A stretch of DNA of 57,464 nt, from NCBI GenBank assembly GCA_951812315.1, contig CATOSA010000012.1:1-57464 (forward strand), in the 5' to 3' direction. Below, piece after piece: positions 34,371 to 42,568 of the stretch (position 1 is the stretch's first letter; every line of letters starts with the position of its first letter). Source of the stretch: an uncultured Burkholderiales bacterium (GTDB taxonomy: Bacteria > Pseudomonadota > Gammaproteobacteria > Burkholderiales > Eutrophovitaceae). A program made the translations under genes and the position numbers. The notes under the pieces are model-generated. The model had not been told where the DNA came from and made no database searches. It saw only the letters and a program-made list of their open reading frames with translations.

Positions 34371-36863
34371 ATGTTCCTGCAACTGATCGCCGGCCCTTTG
34401 CGTCAGAACAGAATGCGCGTTGCGTTGTCGCTGCTCGCAATTGCGCTCGGTGTGTCGCTTGGCTATGCGGTTCAACTCATCAATCGTGCTGCGGTCGACG
34501 AGTTTGGTAACGCCGTGCAGACGCTGTCGGGCGAATCTGATCTGACCGTACGCGGTTCGCGGCGTGGCTTTGATGATGCGGTGTACCCGTTGCTTGCCAC
34601 CCCGGCTGAGGTTGCCGTCGCCAGTCCGATGCTTGATATCGACGGCCGTCTTGACGGCCGCAATGACCGGCTGCGAATTATCGGGCTCGACGTGTTCCAG
34701 GCGGCACGGGTTCAGCCGCAGATCATCCCTGAAGCGTCCGACCGGATGGATACATTGCGTGGCGATACGATTTTCCTGTCGCCTGCCGCGATGCAATGGC
34801 TTGACACTGAAACCGGCGACCTGATCGGTTTTCAGGTTGGTACCGATCGTGTCGAATTTCGAATCGCCGGCGTGTTGCCAGGCACTGCTGCCGGCCAACG
34901 CCTTGCCGTTGTAGACATTGCCACCGCGCAGCAACATTTTCAGCGCATTGGGCTGATCAATCGTATCGAACTGCGTCTCAGGCCTGGCGCATCTGCGCAA
35001 TCGGTTGCGCAGCGACTTCAGCCATTATTGCCGGCAGGTGTGTACGTTGAAACGCAGCAATCGGTCTCGCAAACTGCGGTTGCGTTGACGCGGGCGTATC
35101 GAGTAAACCTCAACGTGCTTGCACTGGTGGCGCTATTTACCGGCGGCCTGCTGGTGTTTTCCACCCAGGCGTTGTCCATCGTTCAGCGCAGGTCCCAGCA
35201 TGCGTTGTTACGCGTTCTTGGGGTCACCCGCCGCGGCCTTGTCTGGTTGCTGGTGGGCGAGGCGGCGATTGTCGGGCTCGCCGGGTCGCTGCTGGGTCTG
35301 CTACTCGGCCTGTTGGGCGCGCAACTGGTTCTGGACGCCGTTGGTCCCGATCTTGGCGCGGGCATGTTCCGCGGCGTTTCAACGCAACTGACTTTCGAAC
35401 CGCTGGCCGCGTTGTCGTTCATGTTTCTGGGGATCACGGCTGCAGTGTGCGGGTCTGTGCTGCCGGCGCTGGAGGCTGCGCGTGCTGCGCCCGCCCGGGC
35501 ACTCAAAGCGGGTGACGAGACCCGCATGTTCGAGCGTCTGACTTCGTTCGTACCAGGTTTGACGCTACTCTTTGTTGGTGCCTGCACTGCGTTCGCGCCG
35601 CCGGTTGCAGGCTTGCCGCTTCCCGGTTATGTGTCCATCGCGCTGCTGTTGCTCGGAACAATTGCGTTGATGCCGCGGATTGCAATGATTGTGTTCGAGC
35701 GCGTGCCATTGCCCCGAAGATCGGAGCTTGCGCTCGGTCTGGCGCAGTTGCGTGCCGCACCGGGCCAGGCAATGGTCAGCCTTGCAGCGATCGTCGCGGC
35801 GGTCAGTCTTGCGACGTCAATGGCGATCATGGTCGTTTCGTTCAGAACCTCGCTGGAAAACTGGCTTGAACATATTCTTCCTGGCGATATGTTCGTGCGC
35901 ACCAGCGGTTATGGCGAAACGCCTTATTTGTCTCCGGATGAACAGGCCAGGCTCGCGCGTGTTCCCGGTGTGCGCCGGATTGAATTTCTTGCCGGCCAGC
36001 GCATCCGGATCGAAGCGGGGCGGCCATGGCTGACCCTGCTGGCGCGCGACGTCGATCCGCGTGACCCTGGCCGCAAGCTGTCACTGGTCAGTGACATCGT
36101 CATACCGCAATCCGGCCAACCGCTCCCGGTTTGGATCAGTGAAATAGTCGCCGACGTTTACGGTTACCGCGTTGGCGACATTATCGACTTGCCGCTTGAC
36201 GGCAGAAATGTCGCGGTCACTGTTTCCGGTATCTGGCGAGACTATGCGCGAATGCAAGGGGCGGTGGCGATGACGCTTGAAAGTTATCGCGAACTCACTG
36301 GCAGCAACGATGTTGCCGACGCACAGCTCTGGCTGGATGCAAAGGCCAACGCCGACGATGTGCGCCGCGCGGTGCGCGAAGCCTTGCCGGAGCCCGGCGT
36401 CGAGATCAGCGAACCGCATGAACTGCAGTCGCAGTCTCTCGCGATATTCGACCGCACGTTCGCAGTCACGTATGCGCTCGAAGCCGTTGCAATCGTAATC
36501 GGTCTGGCGGGATTGTCCGCGAGTTTCAGCGCGTTGACGTTGGCGCGCCGGCGCGAGTTCGGCATGTTGCGCCATATCGGTTTTTCCCGCGCGCAGATCA
36601 TGCGAATGCTCGCGTTTGAAGGTGTGCTTGTCAGTGCACTTGGACTGGCTGTCGGCTTGTTGCTCGGCTGGGTGATGAGCGCAGTGTTGATTGTTGTCGT
36701 CAATCGCCAGTCGTTCCACTGGAGTATGGATATACACATGCCCTGGTCCGGACTTGGTGTGTTCGCGATATCGATGTTGCTAGCCGCGACGCTGGCCGCT
36801 GTCGCCAGTGCAAGGCGCACCATGGCAGGGGGCGTCGTTCGCGCCGTGCGCGAGGACTGGTAG
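34371..36863 (+). CDS. FtsX-type ABC transporter permease
   Basis: Large membrane protein of 830 aa with the duplicated FtsX/MacB layout: an N-terminal TM helix (QNRMRVALSLLAIALGVSLG), a periplasmic domain, a first FtsX domain with three TM segments (about residues 245-375), two central TM helices and a second periplasmic domain, and a C-terminal FtsX domain (about 700-825, LARRREFGMLRHIGFSRAQI). This is the permease class served by LolD/MacB-type ATPases and used to move lipids, lipoproteins or peptides out of the inner membrane. No ATPase gene is adjacent; the candidate is at 18757-19437. The AttH-like gene follows 58 bp later, a familiar pairing. Confidence 0.85.
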   Translation: MFLQLIAGPLRQNRMRVALSLLAIALGVSLGYAVQLINRAAVDEFGNAVQTLSGESDLTVRGSRRGFDDAVYPLLATPAEVAVASPMLDIDGRLDGRNDRLRIIGLDVFQAARVQPQIIPEASDRMDTLRGDTIFLSPAAMQWLDTETGDLIGFQVGTDRVEFRIAGVLPGTAAGQRLAVVDIATAQQHFQRIGLINRIELRLRPGASAQSVAQRLQPLLPAGVYVETQQSVSQTAVALTRAYRVNLNVLALVALFTGGLLVFSTQALSIVQRRSQHALLRVLGVTRRGLVWLLVGEAAIVGLAGSLLGLLLGLLGAQLVLDAVGPDLGAGMFRGVSTQLTFEPLAALSFMFLGITAAVCGSVLPALEAARAAPARALKAGDETRMFERLTSFVPGLTLLFVGACTAFAPPVAGLPLPGYVSIALLLLGTIALMPRIAMIVFERVPLPRRSELALGLAQLRAAPGQAMVSLAAIVAAVSLATSMAIMVVSFRTSLENWLEHILPGDMFVRTSGYGETPYLSPDEQARLARVPGVRRIEFLAGQRIRIEAGRPWLTLLARDVDPRDPGRKLSLVSDIVIPQSGQPLPVWISEIVADVYGYRVGDIIDLPLDGRNVAVTVSGIWRDYARMQGAVAMTLESYRELTGSNDVADAQLWLDAKANADDVRRAVREALPEPGVEISEPHELQSQSLAIFDRTFAVTYALEAVAIVIGLAGLSASFSALTLARRREFGMLRHIGFSRAQIMRMLAFEGVLVSALGLAVGLLLGWVMSAVLIVVVNRQSFHWSMDIHMPWSGLGVFAISMLLAATLAAVASARRTMAGGVVRAVREDW

Positions 36864-36921
36864 AGGGACAGGCTTCCGGAAATGGCTATACAAGTAAATA
36901 GCGATGCGGGGAGATAGAACG

Positions 36922-38034
36922 GTGACGCACTTCTACCAACGCATCAACCAGATTACGCGCGTGTGGTGTGCCTGCGTTGTGTTGTTTACTGGTGCTGCGC
37001 CTTCATTGTCACTCCATGCCGCTGAAACTGCGGTTGTTTATCCGGACGTCAAAACGGGTCGCACGCTGACTTTCCCGCGTGACCATGGTGCGCATCCCGA
37101 ATATCGAACCGAGTGGTGGTATGTCACCGGCTGGGTTGAAAGCCGGGGCGTCGAGCGCGGCTTTCAGGTCACGTTCTTTCGGGTCCGTACCGGTCTGCAA
37201 GAAAGCAACGAATCGCAATTTGCACCGAAACAGTTAATTTTCGCGCACGCCGCAATTGCCGATTCCGAACATGGCTGGCTGCGGCTTGATCAACGCGTTG
37301 CCCGCGAAGGGTTCGATCTCGCCGCCGCGTCCGTTGGCGAAACCGGTGTGGAGATTGATGGCTGGACACTGTTTCGCGACGGCGATGGCTACCGGGCGCG
37401 CATTGTCGCGAGCGATTTTGTTCTCAACCTGGACCTTGCGCCAACCCAGCCGGTTCTTCTGCAGGGGCGGGCAGGTTACAGTCGCAAGGGGCCGCAGGCC
37501 GGTCAAGCCAGCTACTACTACAGCATTCCGCAATTGCGTGTCAGCGGTTCGATGCAGATTGGAAACGAATCGCTACCGGTTCAGGGTGAAGCGTGGCTCG
37601 ATCATGAATGGTCCAGCGAGATTCTTCCAGAAGAGGCGCAAGGCTGGGATTGGGTTGGAATGAATCTTGGTGACGGCGGGGCGTTGATGGCGTTTCGAAT
37701 GCGCGCACGCAATGGTGAAACGCTATGGGCAGGGGGCAGCGTGCGCGACGCGAATGGCAACGTGCAGATCCTCTCACCGGGCGACATTACGTTCGAGCCG
37801 CTCAGACAATGGCGCTCACCGCGAACCGGTGCCGATTATCCCGTCGCAATGCGCGTGCGCGCAGGAACTCGCGTGATTGATCTGGAACCGCTAATGGACG
37901 ACCAGGAACTGGATTCGAGTTTCAGCACCGGCATCATTTACTGGGAAGGGGCCGTGCGCGCGAGCGTCAACGGCAAGCCCGTTGGGCGGGGCTATCTGGA
38001 GCTTACCGGCTACGCTGGCAGGCCGCGCATGTGA
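36922..38034 (+). CDS. AttH-like lipocalin-domain secreted protein
   Basis: Exported protein of 370 aa with tandem lipocalin-like beta-barrels (AttH/CrtC-like superfamily). The GTG at 36922 has GGGGAG eight bases upstream; an ATG at 36904 would include the Shine-Dalgarno in the coding part. A signal peptide of about 35 residues ends near SLHAAETA. Diagnostic segments are FPRDHGAHPEYRTEWWYVTG, GEAWLDHEWSSEIL and GWDWVGMNLGDGGALMAF. Homologues, including the structurally solved NE1406 of Nitrosomonas, lie with an ABC ATPase and FtsX permease and are presumed to bind a hydrophobic ligand in the periplasm. It is often annotated as carotenoid 1,2-hydratase, which context does not support here. Confidence 0.83.
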   Translation: MTHFYQRINQITRVWCACVVLFTGAAPSLSLHAAETAVVYPDVKTGRTLTFPRDHGAHPEYRTEWWYVTGWVESRGVERGFQVTFFRVRTGLQESNESQFAPKQLIFAHAAIADSEHGWLRLDQRVAREGFDLAAASVGETGVEIDGWTLFRDGDGYRARIVASDFVLNLDLAPTQPVLLQGRAGYSRKGPQAGQASYYYSIPQLRVSGSMQIGNESLPVQGEAWLDHEWSSEILPEEAQGWDWVGMNLGDGGALMAFRMRARNGETLWAGGSVRDANGNVQILSPGDITFEPLRQWRSPRTGADYPVAMRVRAGTRVIDLEPLMDDQELDSSFSTGIIYWEGAVRASVNGKPVGRGYLELTGYAGRPRM

Positions 38035-38217
38035 ATCAATAATCCCCCAGCGCAAGAGCGTGCGCACGAACTACTCGGACGAAAAAGAGCGAAGGGTGTC
38101 GCCAGTTCCATATCTTGCGTCTTGACGGTTCTCACCCATACCCGTTTTCGAAAAACGTTTGTCCGATTGCCAAACTGATAGACTCGAACGCATATCTTTT
38201 TCACGCAGGGCAAACAG

Positions 38218-39000
38218 ATGTTGAATGAAAAATCAGTTGTGGTCACGGGTTCGACGTCCGGCATTGGCCTGGGCATCGCACGTTCTTTTGCGAGCGAAGG
38301 TGCGAATATCATGCTAAACGGTCTGGGAGACGCGGCCGAAATCGAAAAACTGCGGGCCGGCCTCGAATCGGACTACAAGGTCAAGGCGGTTTACTCTCCG
38401 GCCGACATGACCCGACCCTCGGAAATTGCCGACATGATTGCACAGGCGCAGGGTGAACTTGGCGGCGTCGATGTACTGGTTAATAACGCCGGAATCCAGC
38501 ACGTGGCACCGGTTGACGAATTTCCCCCGGAGAAATGGGACCAGATCATTGCGATCAATCTGACCGCAGCATTTCATACGACGCGAATTGCGGTACCGCT
38601 GATGAAAGCGGCCGGGTGGGGGCGCATTATCAACATTGCGTCCGCACACGGTCTGGTCGCTTCGCCGTTCAAGTCCGCCTACATCGCTGCCAAGCACGGC
38701 ATCGTCGGGTTGACCAAAACGGTTGCGCTGGAAATCGCTGAACAAGGCATCACCTGTAACGCGATCTGCCCTGGCTGGGTAAAAACGCCGCTGGTCGACA
38801 AACAGATTGATGCGCAGGCCGCCGTGCATAAAATGCCGCGCGATGATGTAATCAGGAAGGTTGTTCTTGCAAAACAGCCGACAAAAAGTTTCGTGAAGAT
38901 CGAAGAGGTCGCTGCTCTGGCGGTGTTCCTTGCCGGTGACGCGGCCGCGTCGATCAATGGCGCCTCGATGCCGATCGACGGCGGTTGGGTCGCGCACTAG
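38218..39000 (+). CDS. bdhA: 3-hydroxybutyrate dehydrogenase
   Basis: Short-chain dehydrogenase of 260 aa that interconverts 3-hydroxybutyrate and acetoacetate with NAD, part of polyhydroxybutyrate and ketone-body use. The Rossmann motif is TGSTSGIGLGIA; NNAGIQHVAPVDEFPPEKWD is specific to this enzyme. The catalytic triad S142, Y155 and K159 falls at the positions known for bacterial 3-hydroxybutyrate dehydrogenases, and KQPTKSFVKIEEVA near the C-terminus also matches. The upstream 183 bp contain TTGCCA and CATATC about 18 bases apart, a possible promoter. The ATG has no strong purine-rich site beyond GCAGGG. It is monocistronic or paired with the CDGSH gene 28 bp on. Confidence 0.9.
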   Translation: MLNEKSVVVTGSTSGIGLGIARSFASEGANIMLNGLGDAAEIEKLRAGLESDYKVKAVYSPADMTRPSEIADMIAQAQGELGGVDVLVNNAGIQHVAPVDEFPPEKWDQIIAINLTAAFHTTRIAVPLMKAAGWGRIINIASAHGLVASPFKSAYIAAKHGIVGLTKTVALEIAEQGITCNAICPGWVKTPLVDKQIDAQAAVHKMPRDDVIRKVVLAKQPTKSFVKIEEVAALAVFLAGDAAASINGASMPIDGGWVAH

Positions 39001-39028
39001 TGTGCGCGCAATCAAGAACTGCGCATTA

Positions 39029-39448
39029 ATGTCGAACACCATCCGGCCGCATGTCGACGGGCCATTGAGTATTGAAGGTGACTTCGAACTGTTCGCCGAA
39101 GACGGCACGCCAATAGAGAAAGTCAGCCAGGCCTGGCTGTGTCGTTGCGGCCAGTCCGCGAACAAGCCGTTTTGCGACGGCACGCATAAGGCAGCTGGGT
39201 TTTCCGACCAGGCAAATGTGACCACGGACTATCGCATCAAAAGACCTGTGTCAGGCGCGGCCGGGCCAGGCGTGCGACTTACTATCCGAACCAACGGACC
39301 GATCGGCTGCGTAGGCCAAATGCGCGTCACCGGCGTTGACGGTTCAGGCTGGGACGGTGACCAGGCCAATCTGTGTCGTTGTGGCCAGTCCGCGAACAAA
39401 CCTTTCTGTGACGGCGCACATCGCGACGCCGGTTTCGAAGCGCCGTAA
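39029..39448 (+). CDS. Twin CDGSH iron-sulfur domain protein
   Basis: Protein of 139 aa with two CDGSH-type [2Fe-2S] motifs, LCRCGQSANKPFCDGTH and LCRCGQSANKPFCDGAH, each providing three Cys and one His. The intervening part (VRLTIRTNGPIGCVGQMRVTG) is the usual linker domain of bacterial tandem CDGSH proteins. Such proteins carry redox-active, labile clusters; their physiological role in bacteria is unclear. The ATG at 39029 follows the dehydrogenase gene by 28 bp; the open frame extends upstream into that gene without support. The two motifs are unusually similar at DNA level. Confidence 0.85.
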   Translation: MSNTIRPHVDGPLSIEGDFELFAEDGTPIEKVSQAWLCRCGQSANKPFCDGTHKAAGFSDQANVTTDYRIKRPVSGAAGPGVRLTIRTNGPIGCVGQMRVTGVDGSGWDGDQANLCRCGQSANKPFCDGAHRDAGFEAP

Positions 39449-39499
39449 CCGGTTCGTTCGCCGGGCCGGCCCAGCCACAGGGTAGATTGATGTCGCCCT

Positions 39500-39874
39500 T
39501 CAGACATCCTCTCGCCGGCCGTGCACCAGGTGCACGATATTCGCCGGACTCGAAATCCAGAAGCCGTCAAAACCCTCCGGCAGCTTTTCGACTGTGTCGC
39601 AACGCACGACGTTGCTTTCATCCAGATGTTTCGCCGCCTTGGCGGTATCCGGCGTGTGCAGTTCCAGCCACACTTCGGCTTGCGTGATCGTCTCAACCCG
39701 ATCGAGCCACAGCAGGTTTGATCCGAACTCGAACACTGCGGACGGTAGATGTGCATCGACCTACACCAGTCCGAGGACATCCCGGTAAAAACGCAGGGTA
39801 GAATCGAATTCATGCGGTGGTAGTTTTATTGCGATATTTCTCCCGCCAGCGAACAGGTTCGGGTTTGCGTTCAT
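39500..39874 (-). pseudogene. Glyoxalase/VOC family protein interrupted by one in-frame TAG
   Basis: From the ATG at 39874, with GGAG eight bases upstream, the frame encodes a VOC-type N-terminus (NIAIKLPPHEFDSTLRFYRD) and reaches TAG at 39763-39761. Without any frame change it continues as VDAHLPSAVFEFGSNLLWLD and ends IVHLVHGRREDV at 39500. The total of 125 codons is a normal single-domain VOC length, and both halves are well conserved, so the only visible lesion is one nonsense codon (for example from GAG or CAG). VOC proteins are metal-dependent lyases, dioxygenases or resistance proteins; the substrate is unknown. It may be a recent pseudogene, a sequence error or a suppressed stop. Confidence 0.75.
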
Positions 39875-40053
39875 GAGCGATCTCCGCCTGGTTTGCGAAA
39901 GCCCGTGCGAGGTGGAAACCGGATGCACAGGCGGGGTCGTTGCTACAGAGAGTTTAGCAACAGTGGAATCGTCTAACACGATTTTGCTTGTCCAATAGCG
40001 GTGAGCGCGAATTGTTGTAACGTGGAGATTCGATACATATCCAGGGATTGGCA

Positions 40054-40593
40054 TTGACGCCGGCAGGATACATCGCAAAGAAAATCCATACTTCGCCCGA
40101 TTGGCTGAAGGCCGACACGGTTGCGGACATCTATTCGGTCAGCAACTGCGTGTCGGCAGCGTTCTGCGACTTCATTCCCCACTGGCGCCACAATGGCTAC
40201 TGGTTGTTCGACTCGCCAGATGTGATTCGCGACATTGCCACTGCAGAAAATGTGGAACTGTCCAGCCACAAGATATTCTATCACGAAGTGCACGAACAAC
40301 AGTTCAAAGACGAACATCGTGTGTGGGAAATGTTCAGTGCGGACGCGTCGTTTCCGACTGACGTGCAGGTGCCAGCCGAAAAGAAGCTCGAAGGTTTCGA
40401 CGTTGTGAGTTTCTTCGCACTTTCGGCGCCAGAGTGCTCACCGTTGTCTTGCAATCACATGGCTGAATCGTTACCGGTCAACGCGCACTGTCTGTTGGCG
40501 TCGTTCGATGAGGCAAAGCAACTGATTGAAACAGGCGCATTCACTAGCTGCGAACCAGGCCCTTACCGAATTTTTGCGGTCTATTCCTGCTAG
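40054..40593 (+). CDS. Conserved-looking hypothetical protein, Cys-rich
   Basis: Protein of 179 aa from a TTG at 40054 with CCAGGGA six bases upstream; a TTG at 40048 is possible, no ATG is available near the start. It has no signal peptide or TM segment. Cysteines occur in pairs (SNCVSAAFC, PECSPLSCNH) and at the C-terminus (CEPGPYRIFAVYSC). Aromatic-rich segments HWRHNGYWLFDSP and SSHKIFYHEVHEQQF look like a folded, selected protein rather than a chance frame. I do not recognise its family and assign no function. It overlaps the upstream leader of the divergent glyoxalase pseudogene by none of its coding bases. Confidence 0.6.
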   Translation: MTPAGYIAKKIHTSPDWLKADTVADIYSVSNCVSAAFCDFIPHWRHNGYWLFDSPDVIRDIATAENVELSSHKIFYHEVHEQQFKDEHRVWEMFSADASFPTDVQVPAEKKLEGFDVVSFFALSAPECSPLSCNHMAESLPVNAHCLLASFDEAKQLIETGAFTSCEPGPYRIFAVYSC

Positions 40594-40671
40594 CAGAAAA
40601 GTTGGAAAATCACGGCGTCTGGCGTCTTGAGTATATCGGTAGGCTATTTCGCATTCAAAACGCGTTTTACG

Positions 40672-41078
40672 ATGAATGATCACCTCGAAATTCGCCTTGC
40701 CATACCCGAAGACGCGGACGCGATCGCGAGACTTTCACGAACGTCGTTGTTGGTTCCGAGGGCGGCCCGTTGATCGCGTTCGGTATCATGATCTACCGTG
40801 ATGATTCGGCGCATCTGTCGCTGCTTGCGGTTCGGCCAAACGCGAGAAGACGCGGAGTTGGAACTGCGGTCCTTGCGTGGCTGGAGAAAGTGGCAAGTGT
40901 TGCGGGCGTATCAAGAATTCGCCTGGAAGCAAGACGCGATAATGCTGCGGCATTGACTTTCTATCGCGAACACGGCAATTACGAACGCGCTACTGTTGTG
41001 GGAATGTATCTGGGCATGGAGGACGGCGTGAAGCTCGAGAAAGTGATTGCCGGGAATTCGAGTAGTCAGACGCCCTGA
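40672..41078 (+). pseudogene. GNAT acetyltransferase, internal out-of-frame deletion
   Basis: The ATG at 40672 begins a GNAT N-terminus (LEIRLAIPEDADAIARLSR) that ends at a TGA within about 33 codons. In another frame, from about 40737, GNAT sequence continues as NVVVGSEGGPLIAFGIMIY and AVRPNARRRGVGTAVLAWLE, the last containing the acetyl-CoA-binding R/Q-x-x-G-x-G/A motif (RRGVGT), to 41078. The expected 25-30 residues between the alpha1 helix and beta2 strand are missing, so I infer an out-of-frame deletion near 40737. The C-terminal part could still be translated from the TTG at 40770 but would lack strands needed for the fold. Probably non-functional. Confidence 0.65.
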
Positions 41079-41135
41079 TTAAATGATCGATCTACCGTTC
41101 TAAAGGCTTGACCCTCATGTCAGAAAGTCGAAGAA

Positions 41136-42464
41136 GTGCCTTCACAAGTCGAAGTGATACGCGCAGATTCAGCAGAATCAGCTCACGGTTCATGGCACCT
41201 GACCAGGTTGGACAAAGTCATCGCCGATCATATTCTGCGGGGGACTTGGGTGTTCAATGCAGCTCCGGACGTGGCAAGGCTGAAGCAGAGCCTGAGTCAA
41301 CTGCTTTCTCATTATCCGCATCTGGCTGGACGGATGGTTAAAGGTGAGGAAGTCAGTTGCAGCAATGCCGGCGTGCCATTTGCAATGGTGTCGCAGACCG
41401 ACCTCGGGATCGCAGATATTCAATCAGACTTTGAGCTGGTCAATCATTTTGCACGATTTCCCGATCTGCGCAGGGTGCGGCAGGGAAAAGAAGCGATGCT
41501 GACGGTAACGTTCACGGAACTTCGGGACGGAGCGGTATTAAGTGTTTGTTGTCTTCACGCGCTGATGGATGGCAATAGCTTTTATACGATGATTGCCAAC
41601 TGGGGCCGAATCTGCGCCGCGCGGGAGGTTCGTCAGCCGGTCATAGACCAGAACCTTGCGCCGCGCGGGAAGTCGCGCTCAAAAGCTGAAGCCATACGCG
41701 CTGCTGTTGCATCAGGATGGGCCAGGGTATCTATCTTCAGACTGCTTTGGAATCGCTCTTCCATGCTTGGTGTCGCCAAGATGACACGAACAGCACCTAT
41801 TTCCATTTCTGCCCAAACCATGAGGGAGCTTAAGCAAAGCGCACTTCAGGAGTCAGGCGTCGAATGGCTCTCAACCAACGATGTTCTGTCCTCACATATC
41901 GCACGGATGTGTGCTCAACTGTTTGGGCATAGCGGAGATACGCAGTGCTCTCTAATAATTGTGCTTGACGCAAGACAGCGCACTTCTACCCCTGCCAACT
42001 TTGCGGGCAATGCCGTTTCTTATGCAAAGGGGGCTAAATTTTTTCCGAGTGAAAGCATTGCAGAGATTGCCAAACGCAATCACGAATGCCTCGCACCGTT
42101 CTTGGCCAAACCCTCGTCTGCGCTTGAGCATGAACTGTCTGTGCTCATGGATATGCTGGAGCACAAGGCGCCGTACGCGCCCTATGATGGCGTTGCAACC
42201 ATGGGCCCCAATCCGACCATCTTTTACATCAACAACTTTTGCAAATTTCCGATCTACGAGGTCGACTTTGGCGATCAAAGCAATCCCAGAAAGCCCGTCC
42301 TTGTGATCCCGCATGATCTCCCTGATCCAATCTTGATCTGGCCAGTACCGCCAACGGTTGGCGGTGTTGAAGTTTATCTTCACGGGCACCTTGCGATAGC
42401 AGCCCGAAATCAGGAAAAAGATAGCCGATGGTGGAAGGAGTTGCTCCATCCTGCACCAACATGA
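41136..42464 (+). CDS. BAHD-like acyltransferase (transferase family PF02458 type)
   Basis: Protein of 442 aa resembling plant and fungal BAHD acyl-CoA-dependent acyltransferases. The catalytic HxxxD motif is H141-A-L-M-D145 in CCLHALMDGNSF, with the Gly that follows in BAHD enzymes. The structural DFGWG-like motif near the C-terminus is D377-F-G in YEVDFGDQSNPRKP. LTRLDKVIADHILRGTWVF matches the N-terminal substrate-channel segment, and length and motif spacing (about 235 residues) are those of the family. No signal peptide. Start is a GTG with only a weak AAGAAG upstream. The natural acyl acceptor is unknown; neighbours do not suggest one. Bacterial members are rare compared with plants. 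Confidence 0.72.
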   Translation: MPSQVEVIRADSAESAHGSWHLTRLDKVIADHILRGTWVFNAAPDVARLKQSLSQLLSHYPHLAGRMVKGEEVSCSNAGVPFAMVSQTDLGIADIQSDFELVNHFARFPDLRRVRQGKEAMLTVTFTELRDGAVLSVCCLHALMDGNSFYTMIANWGRICAAREVRQPVIDQNLAPRGKSRSKAEAIRAAVASGWARVSIFRLLWNRSSMLGVAKMTRTAPISISAQTMRELKQSALQESGVEWLSTNDVLSSHIARMCAQLFGHSGDTQCSLIIVLDARQRTSTPANFAGNAVSYAKGAKFFPSESIAEIAKRNHECLAPFLAKPSSALEHELSVLMDMLEHKAPYAPYDGVATMGPNPTIFYINNFCKFPIYEVDFGDQSNPRKPVLVIPHDLPDPILIWPVPPTVGGVEVYLHGHLAIAARNQEKDSRWWKELLHPAPT

Positions 42465-42568
42465 ACGACGATTGACGTTCGATCGCAGGCGCCCCGATTG
42501 GTGCGACCCCGGCGCATGAGGAACGCACGATTATATTTCTTGTCGATGTTCTTCACAGGAGAGCAATG

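Noticed and set aside
36922..38034. Carotenoid 1,2-hydratase (CrtC)
   Set aside because: No carotenoid genes are nearby, and the signal peptide plus FtsX permease context fits the AttH group better.
38314..39225. 303-residue open frame on the minus strand
   Set aside because: It covers the 3-hydroxybutyrate dehydrogenase and CDGSH genes, both with intact catalytic or ligand residues, and shows no domain.
39761..39763. TAG as a pyrrolysine codon
   Set aside because: The family is not pyrrolysine-containing, and no PYLIS-like structure or Pyl genes are seen; a nonsense mutation is simpler.
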